The notes under the pieces are model-generated. The model did not search any database. It was not told the origin of the DNA and saw only the letters and a list, made by a program, of their open reading frames with translations. This document shows, in pieces, positions 35,861-47,042 of a stretch of DNA of 64,000 bases. Origin of the DNA: Lithospermum erythrorhizon (lineage: Eukaryota; Streptophyta; Magnoliopsida; Boraginales; Boraginaceae); the NCBI GenBank assembly GCA_019722365.1, contig JADFUC010000963.1, positions 124,001 through 188,000 on the forward strand, read 5' to 3'. A program made the translations under genes and the position numbers. The number at the start of each line of letters is the position of its first letter. Positions within the stretch are counted from its first letter, which is position 1.

Positions 35861-38690
35861 ATTGAAAATTTTAGGGAAAAAATTTCCTTTCTCTAAAATG
35901 CACCTACAGTATCTATCTACACATAAATGTATATGCTAGTGTATGTTTGTATGAATTTTGAATAGTTTAAATGATTATAAATGTATATGCTAGTGTATGT
36001 TTGTATGACTTCAGAATAGTTTACATGATTTTTCTACTTTACTCATTTATAACGATATTGTACTTTTAAATGTGTGTTAAATCATGGTATTTTTTCTCTT
36101 TTTATTATGACTAAATTGTCCTTCCCAAATAAACAGAATTACAACAAAATTAATTCATCATTGAATAATCAAAATACATAATAATATTTATGCATTTTAT
36201 TTCATGACAATTATAACTCATTAAAATACTTAGAACCCACATGACTTTTACCATTCCACTTTTTGGAAGTTAGACAAAACAATAACATATTATTTACATA
36301 ATTTTTGTCCATGTAAGTATGCATAAACGAAATAGTGTGTTTGATAATCCAACCTCCATGTAAGTATGCTTCTGAGCTATTTCAAAAATTGGAATGATGA
36401 TAAGTAGAATAGAGATTTATTAAGAGCTCTTTCCCCCAAAGTATAGTTGTTGCTACAGAAAATGTGAATTTCAACACAAACAATCCTAATCCTAATGTGT
36501 GATCTCTTGTTATGGAAATTATCTGATGATGGGAGGTTTTGCTCAAATAACATGGGATTGTTCCCCTCCATAATATGAATTTAAAAGAAATTGTAGTACT
36601 TTGCTCAAACATGTCATCATTCAGTTGTAATATGGCATGGGCTGTGTTTCGGCATTATTCGGCTATGTTTAACATCAAAATTCATAAGAATATACTACGT
36701 ATCAATTAAGAAGATTATCAAAACTTGGTTTCTTTCTTGCAAGACTACAACTCATACTAGAATTGTTCTTCTAGTAATAGTTTAAAGGTATTTGTGGGAA
36801 GCTAGGTGCAAGAGTAAATAAAGATCGGGGCATGTTATTTCATTCAAATAATATTATAAATAATGTTGATTAGTTTTCAAAATCGGCTTACTTTCTACTT
36901 TTGCATAACAATTATCGAGGTCCATTAATTATCTTAAGTAAGTCCTTTAGCAAGAAAATTATAGATTTCTAAGATTTTGCATATATTCTATGTTTATAAA
37001 TATTTAACATTTATCGTTTTCCTAAAATTTTGCATAGACTCAATGTTTAGAAATTCTTAGGTGGTCTACTATCATATTCAATTTCTCTTAGAAGGGATGA
37101 AATATAGGGAGATTAATAAGTTTAATTTGAGTTACATGCAGTGTACTTAGTTTGATTAATTTAATTATTAAAAGACATAAAAATATAACGTTTAAGCGCC
37201 GGCCCAGATTTATTTAGCAGCATTAGTTATGAAATGTAGTTATGATGTATCTTATAAAAAATTATAGTTTATGCTGATTCTCGTTATTTTCAAAAGCAAC
37301 TAATATGCGTATTTCAAGTATGAAATGATTGTTTTTAAATTAAATTATTATTTATTTAGTTGTGATGATATATTAGACCTGGTCATATTGTGGTCAAGAA
37401 TGTTAAAAATAAAGTCCCTTTAGGTTACAGCTATGTCTATTTAGGTTGACATCCTCCGATCCTCGGCCTTGAATTATTCTGATAGATTGTAGGAATTTGA
37501 TATGATTTGCAAACATGATAGGGTTTGTTTATTATAAAAATATGTTGAGTGTTGCACTTAGAAAATGAAGCTGAAAATATTTCATTTTTATTATATGGAG
37601 AAAAAACTTTTTGAAATAATGTATGGAGATATATTTAAATATTGTAAATAATAAAAATAGAATTCAGAAATCAAAGTGAACAAAAAATGATAAGAAAAAC
37701 GACAAACAAGAGAGCCTTTAAATTTTTTTAGGCAAATTAAAAAGAAGATGAAATTTTAAATTATATTTCTTTGAAATTTAAAGTTATATTTTACTATTGA
37801 AAGAATTTCAATATATTGAGTTGAAACTTTACTTCATTACTTCATTACTTTAAGAATATCAATAAAGAAGTTATAATTGAACTAATTAACCAAGTTTATC
37901 CCTATTATAATTTATTTTTGTATTTTGGTTACAGTTTTTACACAAAAATTATATAAAACCCTAATTTTTTTTTCCAATAATTTTCACGTACAATGCACAT
38001 AATATGCAACTAGTTATTGAGTGTGATTATCAAAAGTGGAGCTAACGAGGGGTTCAATACCCAAAAAAAGATAAGAGGCTGCGCGTGGAGAGTCGAGAGG
38101 ACTCGCCACCAGCATTTTACTGAGCAGAACATTCCGAGGAAGTGAATTTCAGCAGAACCAAACCAGGGTCTTAGGCTTTTTTCAAAATTTGAACATATTT
38201 TAAGACGGAAAAATTCTAATTGGATCCTTAATCTTTTCAAAAGACCTTATTTTATTACTTAAAACAAGCTACTTTAGATAACTAGCTACAAACTTCAAGG
38301 TCCAATCTAGACTCAATGTACTACTAATCAAGATCTCTTCATTAGTTCTACCTAAAATGACTAAATATTCCTTTGCTTTTGCATTCACTTTCTATAACTT
38401 CGATCAATCTTTGTTGAACCGTTCGTTCGAACACCCAAAAATTTCCAAGAAATGAAAAATCTTTGTTTTTGCATTGAAATTAACAATAATATTGATTTAC
38501 TTATGTTACTTTATCATTGCACTTTACGGATGTCACAAGATTCAAAATTTTATAAAGGCATAATTTAGACATCCACTACTAATATCTTAGATCTGCCCCG
38601 CCTTCTCCCATTGACCTTTTCTTTTAGAAACTACTCCCAACCTGCATCCAAACTATGAATACCCCACCCTCTGAGCAACAACCTGTACTC
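35861..38690. other. Gene-free AT-rich stretch with a 54-bp tandem duplication
   Basis: Two 54-base units start with ATAAATGTATATGCTAGTG at 35923 and 35977. Otherwise no repeat ends, RNA gene or credible frame was seen. Confidence 0.55.
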
Positions 38691-38695
38691 TGCCT

Positions 38696-38710
38696 GCCTA
38701 TATATATACT
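38696..38710 (+). promoter_or_regulatory. Candidate TATA box upstream of the RING-H2 gene
   Basis: CCTATATATATACTATG lies at about 38697-38713, roughly 610 bases before the ATG. If this is the real core promoter, the leader is long or holds an intron. Other AT-rich alternatives are closer. Confidence 0.25.
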
Positions 38711-39322
38711 ATGTGATGCATCATCTTAGCTTCCATACAATATAAGTCCAATTTTGTTGCAATAATAAGCTAGTTCACTTTCCAAATTTGCATATTTCTC
38801 AGTGCAGATATCTCATTTTTTATTTGGTAATAGTAGGTAGGTCAGAATCGTGAAATGTTTGAAGCCACTTTCTCTTTTTGAGCTCTAAATCTTATCTGTT
38901 GCTGCAGACTAGTGCCTTTGTAGTTTGTCTATATTACCAAGTTAAAGGGAGATAGCAAGTGGTTTTAACAAAACCATAGAAGTTGATTACACTACAAGTC
39001 TAGCTCAAGATTTGGCATCTTCTTAAACATTATTACTTACTACATTAGTGTTTGCTAGAAATTGTGGGCCCATTTCTTGTTAAATGCAACTTGTGAGCTG
39101 TGTTTGATCTCAAAAGCAAAAAAATCTAAACAAATGTGAATGGTTTCTTGAAAATTGCTCGTTGGTATAGTATATTCATGCTAAAGATTTTAGCTGATCG
39201 GATGATAGAACGTAAAGCTGATTAGAGACGCCATATTCATATAATCGACCCAGTGTTGGTTTGGTTGGTGACTTTAAAGATTTTAGCTGGTTGAGAGTTT
39301 GTTCTTCTACTGGAAACCTAAG

Positions 39323-40402
39323 ATGCCTTTGGTTCATACAACTCATTCCTCTTCTCCTTCTCCACTTTCCAGTTCAATTCCATCTCCATTTGTTCAGAAA
39401 GATTCATCTTCAACTGGAAACAAGATTAGTCCAGGTCTGCTTATCACTGTGGTTTTACTCTCTGTGATAGTGTTCATCTCAGGCATAATTTACTTCCTTT
39501 ATAAGGTCCTCAAAAAGTCAAGATCTCCATCATTGTCTCAATCTACTAGGAATCTTGACATGTCTATTTCTGGTGCTTTTCAAAGGCAGTTACAACAGCT
39601 TTTTCACTTGCATGACTCAGGCCTAGATCAGGCCTTCATTGATGCACTTCCTGTTTTTATATACAAAGATTTGATGGGTGAAAAAGAGCCCTTTGATTGT
39701 GCAGTTTGTTTGTGTGAATTCTCAGAACAAGACAAGTTAAGGCTCCTGCCATTATGCAGCCATGCATTTCACATGGACTGCATAGACACATGGTTACTAT
39801 CAAATTCAACATGTCCATTATGTAGAGGGGTGCTTTTCACATCAATGGAAAATCCAATTTATGATTTTGATTATCCAAGATTTGAAGATGGTATTTCAGG
39901 CAGTTTATGTATATCGATTCAAGGCGATTCGAAGGCTCTCGAAGATGATAATAGCAGTATTGTTTGTGGAAAAAGGGTTCTTTCAGTTAGGCTAGGAAAA
40001 TACATAAAAACTAATGGTAACAATAGTAAAGAAAAAGAGGTGAAAGAAGTTGGAGAAACTAGTAATAGTAAGATTGATGCAAGAAGATGTTTTTCCATGG
40101 GATCTTTCCAGTATGTGGTTGCCAACTCAGATTTGCTAGTGGAATGGAGTCCCACAGCAACAAGAATTAGTAATAATGCTGCTGGCAATAATGATGAAAG
40201 TATTGTAAATGGTAGAACAGAGAATTGTGGAAATGCTCCAAATGATGGAGATAGTAATGATAAGAAGATTAGTGTTGGAGGTAAAGGTGAAAGCTTCTCA
40301 CTATCCAAAATCTGGATGTGGTCCAAAGATAGGAGAAGTTCCCATTTTTCTGATTCAGTCAATGTAAATCTACCAAGATTTGATAAATCTCAGGCTGCAT
40401 GA
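39323..40402 (+). CDS. ATL-family RING-H2 E3 ubiquitin ligase (ATL13/ATL47-like)
   Basis: An intact single-exon protein of 359 residues. A transmembrane helix lies at about 38-62 (LLITVVLLSVIVFISGIIYF) after a Ser/Pro-rich N-terminus. The GLD motif falls at 100-102 (DSGLDQ), followed by LPVF. The RING-H2 finger has Cys126, Cys129, Cys145, His147, His150, Cys153, Cys164 and Cys167, and the Pro two residues before the third Cys that marks ATL fingers. The block from DSGLDQ to TCPLCR closely resembles Arabidopsis ATL13/ATL47. The tail is long and Asn/Ser-rich. ATL proteins are membrane-anchored ligases that pass ubiquitin from E2 to target proteins; their genes usually lack introns, as here. The ATG at 39323 is the first in frame, since the open frame before it starts with TTG. 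The substrate cannot be inferred. Confidence 0.93.
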   Translation: MPLVHTTHSSSPSPLSSSIPSPFVQKDSSSTGNKISPGLLITVVLLSVIVFISGIIYFLYKVLKKSRSPSLSQSTRNLDMSISGAFQRQLQQLFHLHDSGLDQAFIDALPVFIYKDLMGEKEPFDCAVCLCEFSEQDKLRLLPLCSHAFHMDCIDTWLLSNSTCPLCRGVLFTSMENPIYDFDYPRFEDGISGSLCISIQGDSKALEDDNSSIVCGKRVLSVRLGKYIKTNGNNSKEKEVKEVGETSNSKIDARRCFSMGSFQYVVANSDLLVEWSPTATRISNNAAGNNDESIVNGRTENCGNAPNDGDSNDKKISVGGKGESFSLSKIWMWSKDRRSSHFSDSVNVNLPRFDKSQAA

Positions 40403-43320
40403 ATAGTATGACATTGTATGTTGATTTTCTAGGAGTTCGTTCATTAATTTCATCAACATTAGTTATCAAAGTGTGTTCTGAAGCTTCTTTTACTTTAGAA
40501 ACTTTCAACCTTTTGTTCTTTTGGGGGTGGGGGGAGGTTGGATCTTTCAACTTCCATTCAAATTATCTACATTGGGGGTGCAACATCTTTTGAGTGTAAG
40601 CAAACAAAAATCTGAAACAAATAACAAATTGACAAACTATGCACTTTACACTCTTAAATCTGCAGCAATATAGCGCTGTATTCCCAATGGTAAACCTAAG
40701 CATAATACTAATCTATCATAATAAATCCCGGATTTTGTATCCTCGGGATATATCTCAATAGATTCCTATTGAAAGTCTTTGGAAATATATGTTTCTGGCA
40801 ATTCATTGCCCCTGTCCTGTAGCTTTACCATTTCAAAAGGGCCACTATAGGCTGTCTTAGATGTTGGAAGTAGGATTGCAAAAAGCTATGATTGTTCTCA
40901 ACAGGCCCCTCTCTACATGGTAGGGTAGTTGACTCTTGAAAAGTATAGATAGTGGAGGCCTCTTTGTCATTATGAGATACTTCGAAGTGGAGGGGTTTGT
41001 TAATGTGGGTGCCATAAGTATGTTTTTCCAACCTTGTGTTGCAACATCTCACTTATCTTAGCAAAAAATCAGGCTTAGTCAACATCTTATCGCTTCGAAC
41101 AAATAGCATGGGTGACCCGGATCAGGGGATGTGACACCCGCAAAGTGCTCCCTATCGCGGATAACTTCCTTTTGCCCAATATGATCACGAACAAAGACAA
41201 CAAACTGAGCAGGAAGAAAACGAACCATAGGGGAAACGAGTGGTGAGTGAACTCGCCGAGCCTCTTCTTACTATATAAAGGATATTTTCTCTTTTTAATA
41301 GTGTGCTTTGCAACAAATCACGGATGCAGAATGTAGCCTCCAGTGCCACTCGAAATATCTTCTGGTTCGTGGAAGGGGAACAAAGAGGCCCGGAGGATTT
41401 TCTATCCATGCAAACATTTGGAATTAACTGTAAAAGACAAGAAGCACAGTTGAGTTGCTATTCTATAGTCTTGGAGCATTGTATTATAAGACAAGAAACG
41501 AGTTATACAATTCTGCAAATGCATGACAGCATGAATATGAAATTATCAATTTATCATGTACACACTACTATGCTCCAAATGGTTGCTAAGTGTGATTATA
41601 ATTCATTTTCAAGTGTAGCTTATAAGATGATGCATATAAGCATAAACCACTCGGAGAATGAGACTGCCTTCTGGCTATGACTACAAATGTGGTTACGTGA
41701 GTAAGGTAATCCAACGTGTGACTAGATCAGCATATGCAGAAAGATCATATGACAGGTGTAACATGTAACATTGCGGACAAATTCTTCGCGAGATAAAAAA
41801 TAGAAAGTACATAATGAGACAACAAGCCACAATAATGTGGCTCAATTAGGAGATGAATTTCAAAGTATTACACTTGGGCTGCTAAATGAACTAGCAAATG
41901 AGAGTCCACGAAGGGTCTTAAGAAAAGAACACCAGACCAGAACTGAAAAGATACTTCACTTATGAAACTCATGTGGCATTTTATTTCTCACCCAAGTAGC
42001 TCGAGAGTCGAGACCATTCCTGATCAAGTTGGTTTATGATAACAGAAAGGAAACAAATTCAATATTCCCAATTAAAAGCACCCAAAAAAACCAGATATTT
42101 ATAGACGGGACATCAAATTCAATATGCCTCGCCTCTGGAAGTGGAGCATTACCTTCAGGGGAGCGGCCCAGACTATAAATTCTGAACATACATGAGGTAA
42201 TTTATGAGCGAAATGAGTCCTATAACAGTGTGTGCATCCAGGCTGCTCGGAGAAAGTCAAATGTTACCGTGGTAATACTGTGATATTATGCACTATTTCC
42301 ATGATTCCATCCCATTGCCATCTGTGAACTCAAATCCTGAACATTGGTAGCTGCGATTCCCACCAAAAGAAAGAGAATCAAACTGCGGTCTTTGCCAGAG
42401 AAGATAAACTAAAATAAAAGAGAGTTACCCTAGAGATGGAACTAACTGATTATAAAATGAAAGGAAATTTACAATTTCACATATAGAATTTTGGAAACAT
42501 ATATCGCTACACTGGTTTCTACTCTGCAAATCCATGACCATAAGTAGTTAATATCTAGCCAACCTGCTGAGAGAAATTAAATAATAATTATGTAACCTAG
42601 GAAGTGGGAACTGCAACGGCACATAAGTTATAAGTTGCAATCACATACTGATTTATCCGTCTACTAAAATAATGCTACCGAGCGAGATAACAATGACATA
42701 TTACACTTCGAACAGAAGTAGCTATAACCAGTTCAATGAGATCATTATGGCAAATCCTGCTACATTCGAACTTATTATTCTTGAAAAGCAACAAACTACA
42801 TGCGCCTAACTACAATTTGTGAATATAGCACAAGAGTCCACGCCAATTGCTACTCGCTTGTGGCCGTGTGTGATACATTAAAGTTAGATATCTGAATCAA
42901 TTACAGATTAAAGATCTATACGAGTAAATCTCTTCCTAAAGGGGATTATGAAGATATAACATACCCAATGCCTCAAGAGGCTCCCGTATAATTAATAAGA
43001 TGCAATTTTTAATCCCCGTGATTTATAAGACTATTCCGACCGACTTCTAAGAAATTAAACGCAAACACTATTTACTACTTCACCATGTGATAAAGAAGAA
43101 GAGGCCGCTGTGAATAATCCATTTTGATATACACACTTATGTTCTCATTAAAAATTCAGATTAAAACCAAACATTTACACATTTACAACTTACAAATTCA
43201 TAAATCCACCAGTGTCACTAAGGCAATATCACTCAGTCCTATCTTCCAAAAAGAAACCATTTTTTATAGATACTATTTTGATCAAGATAGTAGCCTCAGT
43301 ATCACTAGAATCATAAAAAG
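40403..43320. other. Intergenic region with a possible isolated 3' exon
   Basis: Mostly without credible frames. On the minus strand, 42350-42286 follows a good acceptor (TTTTGGTGGGAATCGCAG) and would encode TNVQDLSSQMAMGWNHGNSA then a stop. It could be the last exon of an unrecognised minus-strand gene or a fragment of one, but no upstream exon could be placed. The 125-residue plus frame at 41303-41680 shows no domain. Confidence 0.25.
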
Positions 43321-43334
43321 TAGTTCAATACACC

Positions 43335-43920
43335 AAAACACATCAAATCAGTTACAACCCACATTTTAAAAACTCCAAATATTACATAAAATGACACCCA
43401 AAAAGAGGAAAACTGCATTAAGTCCAAAATTCAAATTAAGCAATACATTGTAAAGAGGTGTACCATTCATCAAAGTGTAGATAAAGTTCAAATCTTTCAC
43501 CTCTTCTCCACTCTAAACATACATGATCTTGAAGATATATATACATATACACTACCCACATTGCAAAAAGATTCACCAATTTGATTTTGAATAAATTTAT
43601 TTCAAATTAAAGTTTATTATCTTAAAAAGTACTTGAATACTAATGAAGAGTTAACCGAGCGATATTCTTTAACCAGTAATAATGTTGATAAATAAACTGA
43701 GTACTGATATGAATTAAAAAAATACTCCTATGTTCTTTGTAAATTTGTTGTATCATAAGTCAATTAATTTTTCAATTAAAGTCAAACGGCAATGAGCCTA
43801 GCATCGTCCCACTGCATGACATTGGTTTTCTCGTACCATTTTAGGTTACAAAATCTAACAAATATTGTCCATTTTGATGGGGACGCATATATTTTCACGG
43901 ATCCACGTATTGGAACCGGT
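43335..43920 (+). repeat. Dispersed repeat B, copy 2
   Basis: Partner of 33960-34545, less disrupted. It carries on past the shared end into CGGTCCTAAATGCACGGTCG and beyond. Overlapping frames on both strands at 43782-44022 have no recognised domain and occur partly in the repeat. Confidence 0.8.
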
Positions 43921-44153
43921 CCTAAATGCACGGTCGTTTTTTTAGCACCTCTGACAGTGCAAAATGTACAATCATTATTATATTCTGACGGATGCGTGTA
44001 CATTTTAATGCGTGAAAGATAAGTTATGCCTTTGATGGTAACTTCAATTTATTTTAATTAATGTTTTCGTTTTTGTATAATACCAACCTTCATGTATAAA
44101 ACCCGATGTGTATATTGAGTTGTAAGTAATAGTCATTTCCTTATTTTTTATTG

Positions 44154-44191
<38 letters not shown>

Positions 44192-45578
44192 TACCTCTAT
44201 TTTTTATTGAAAATATATATATATATATATAAACGATGAGGTAAGTTTCGAATACAGCACCTCCTAATCACTAATAAGAACATTTTTTACTAGACCATTC
44301 GATTAATTGTGTGTATAATTCAGTTTTCAGTATGGATATATGTATATACCACTAGCATGCATCATCATCAGAATGATAACTAAAAATGAACAAGGGCAGA
44401 GAAGTAAAAAATGGAAAGAGTACATACTAAGAACATATGATCCTCTTATACAGAATTTATGGTTTGCTCATTATTATATAATTTAACATTTCCCCCCTCA
44501 TAGTTGATAATACATAGTTACATACTCTAAAAGTTGTATTTTGAACTTATATTATATACTAGTATAAGTAATGGTCATGCTGCAAATAAAAAAAATGGTA
44601 AATATTATCATATATTTATAGTATTATAATATTTTGAATTTATTGTTGAATCCAGGGGTAGATTAGACAGGGGTATTTTAAGGTATTTATTACAAATAAA
44701 GGATATAATAGCTTTGATGGTTAAATTTATATCATTTAATATTAAAGATATATGATTCAAAATCTTCCCCCAAACATTTCTTTTTCGTTTTTGAATACCT
44801 CATGCTTAAATCCCTGGTTGAATTATTCAATCTATTACAATAAAAAAAATTGAATACACATTTAATATGAAATATGACAAAGACAAAAAAAATATGAGAA
44901 TTGAGATATTTACAAAAAGTACATTATAAATCAATTTTGTGGTTAGAAAATAAAAATCATTATTAATGGAACTAGGATGGTTGTGACAATTCAAATATTA
45001 TCACCTCCATGATTGTAGAGGTTGATAATACAGTTAATACTTGAGAAAGTGCACATCAATCTCTATATGAGTGGGGTAGTGCTTGTATAATTCATATGCA
45101 TCTTACAATATTTCTCAAGTATATATTTCTTCAATTAATATACTAATGATAAATGAAATAAAACTCATGTGTCTAGTATATCAATTTTCGAAAGGCAAAA
45201 CTTGTTTTCTCGTCCATGGTACTTTCTTTCTTCGAATATTGTTGTTTCACATAACTTTCATTGTTTTATTTTGTTCTCTTACCTCCCATTAATATCTCAT
45301 TCCTAAAATATACGAGAGTATTAAAATCACAATAAATCTTATGTACGTTAAATGAAATCTAATGAAAATATTTTCAAAAGATCTGTTTTATACTGTACTT
45401 CACTAGCTAAAAAATATGTGCATCCACATTACTTGAAACCTAAAACAATTAATTGATGTCATATGATGTTTCTAATGTTCATATTTTTGTAAGTGTTGCA
45501 CATAATAAGAGCAATTGTAAAGAATGATTCCAAGTCAGCGATCGTTTGCATTTCATTAATGGGGCAACGCATAAAACA
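43921..45578. other. Gene-free stretch with two TA microsatellites
   Basis: TA runs at about 44157-44187 and 44213-44230 are each preceded by TTTTTTATTGAAAATATA, so the pair looks like a small local duplication. No gene is supported. Confidence 0.6.
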
Positions 45579-47042
45579 ACCCTAGATATTGTATACGGAT
45601 ACACATTTAGTCAATAAATTAATCAAAATATAATTTAACGCTTTTAAGCGATCGCTAGACATTTTGGATCAAAATATAATTTTGGAAGAAGCGAAGCGCT
45701 GCAGTTACAACGTCATAGAATTGTCCTCAGTATTGGCATAAATGATTCCTCTCATTTGGTCCCCAGCTAACAACTTAGTATTAATTATTTTGTAATATTT
45801 GAAAAATATTTCTACATTAAGATTTTAAGGTATATATTAAAATTAAATATTTTAAGATAATAACTTTGAGTAACAATATGAAAAATTTATGCATATTTCG
45901 AATAAAACTTTAAGCAAATAGCATACCATGATCAATTTAATTGTTATAATCATCATATCTAAATTATATATATCAATATATAATTATCAGAATACTTACA
46001 GTGCAGCGGAATAAATCACAAACGAGCTCGTTTAATTAAACTAACTCGTTATGTAAAATAGTACTAACAAGTTATTAACAAGCTCAACTAACTATTTAAT
46101 TAATTAAACTAGCAAGTTAATTAATTCGAGTTCATCCAAGCACATTTTACACGCCAAGTAGTTGTAATTACTCCGATTGGAATTTTATTTATTACAATCA
46201 ATTTCTCAATTTACCAAATATAGTTTAATTTCATACATGAAATATGTAATTCAACATCATCAGACAAGCAGAACCTTCTAGGGCTCACCATTAGTATAAT
46301 AATATAATTGATCATTATATTATAACGATTACGCATTTGCATCTAAGAATTAACATAATCCTCGATATTATCACGAGGTCCTGACTATATTTATTAGTGA
46401 AATATTAAATAAAATATTTTTACTATACATTAAATATATCAATCATATATATATATATATATATTAATTATATAAATAAATTAAAAAAGTACATTATATA
46501 ATACTAATATATTTAATGTAACATATATAAATTTAGTGATTATATAATATATAAAACAAATATATAATAATTCGATATTATATTTATTGAATGCTTTCAA
46601 ATTTGAAGATAATAGACAACAAATTTATCGTTTTATGATAACATTTATTATAAACATTCTTTTATCAATACTTCATAATAAATATTATGATAATAATTAT
46701 AATAAAAATATATTAATTTTACTCAAAGTTAATATATTAAAGAGTTTCAAAATAATATTATATTAATTATCTTAAAAAATATTTAATTTTAATATATACC
46801 TTAAAAATCTACCTGTAGATATATTTTTTCAAATATTACAAATTAAAGTAATTAATATTAAAGTATTATGGACTAAATAAAAACCATTTGTACACTAACA
46901 ATGACCATTTCTACATAACTTACAACAAACAAAAACTCTTCAAAATTATATTTTCAATCTCCAAACACTAAAACCGCTAATTTTAACGGTTTTTAACTTT
47001 AGGGACTGGAAATGGGGCAACCCCATATACAATATCTAGGAT
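45579..47042. mobile_element. Foldback-type element with TIRs of about 300 bp
   Basis: Left arm motifs CTAGATATTGTATAC, AAAATATAATTTTGGAAGA, TGTAATATTTGAAAAATAT and AAGGTATATATTAAAATTAA recur on the opposite strand at the right end, in the same order, from about 47041 inward. The arms end near ACTTTGAGTAA on both sides. Between them lies an LTR-like family copy and AT-rich sequence, so the element was either invaded or captured it. Target duplication is not clear. Confidence 0.65.
46010..46430 (-). repeat. LTR-like repeat family, copy D
   Basis: On the minus strand GATGCAAATGCGTAATCGTTA, ACATATTTCATGTATGAAAT and GAAATTGATTGTAAT match the 16.55-16.75 kb copy. It sits inside the foldback element and appears truncated. 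Confidence 0.6.

Noticed and set aside
39299..39322. Upstream extension of the RING-H2 protein by eight residues
   Set aside because: The first codon there is TTG; the first ATG in frame is at 39323.
41303..41680. 125-residue plus-strand open frame
   Set aside because: No recognised motif, mixed composition, and no convincing initiation context or conservation argument.
43782..44022. Overlapping 73- and 76-residue frames on opposite strands
   Set aside because: They lie largely in dispersed repeat B and are broken in the copy at 34.4-34.5 kb; no domain seen.
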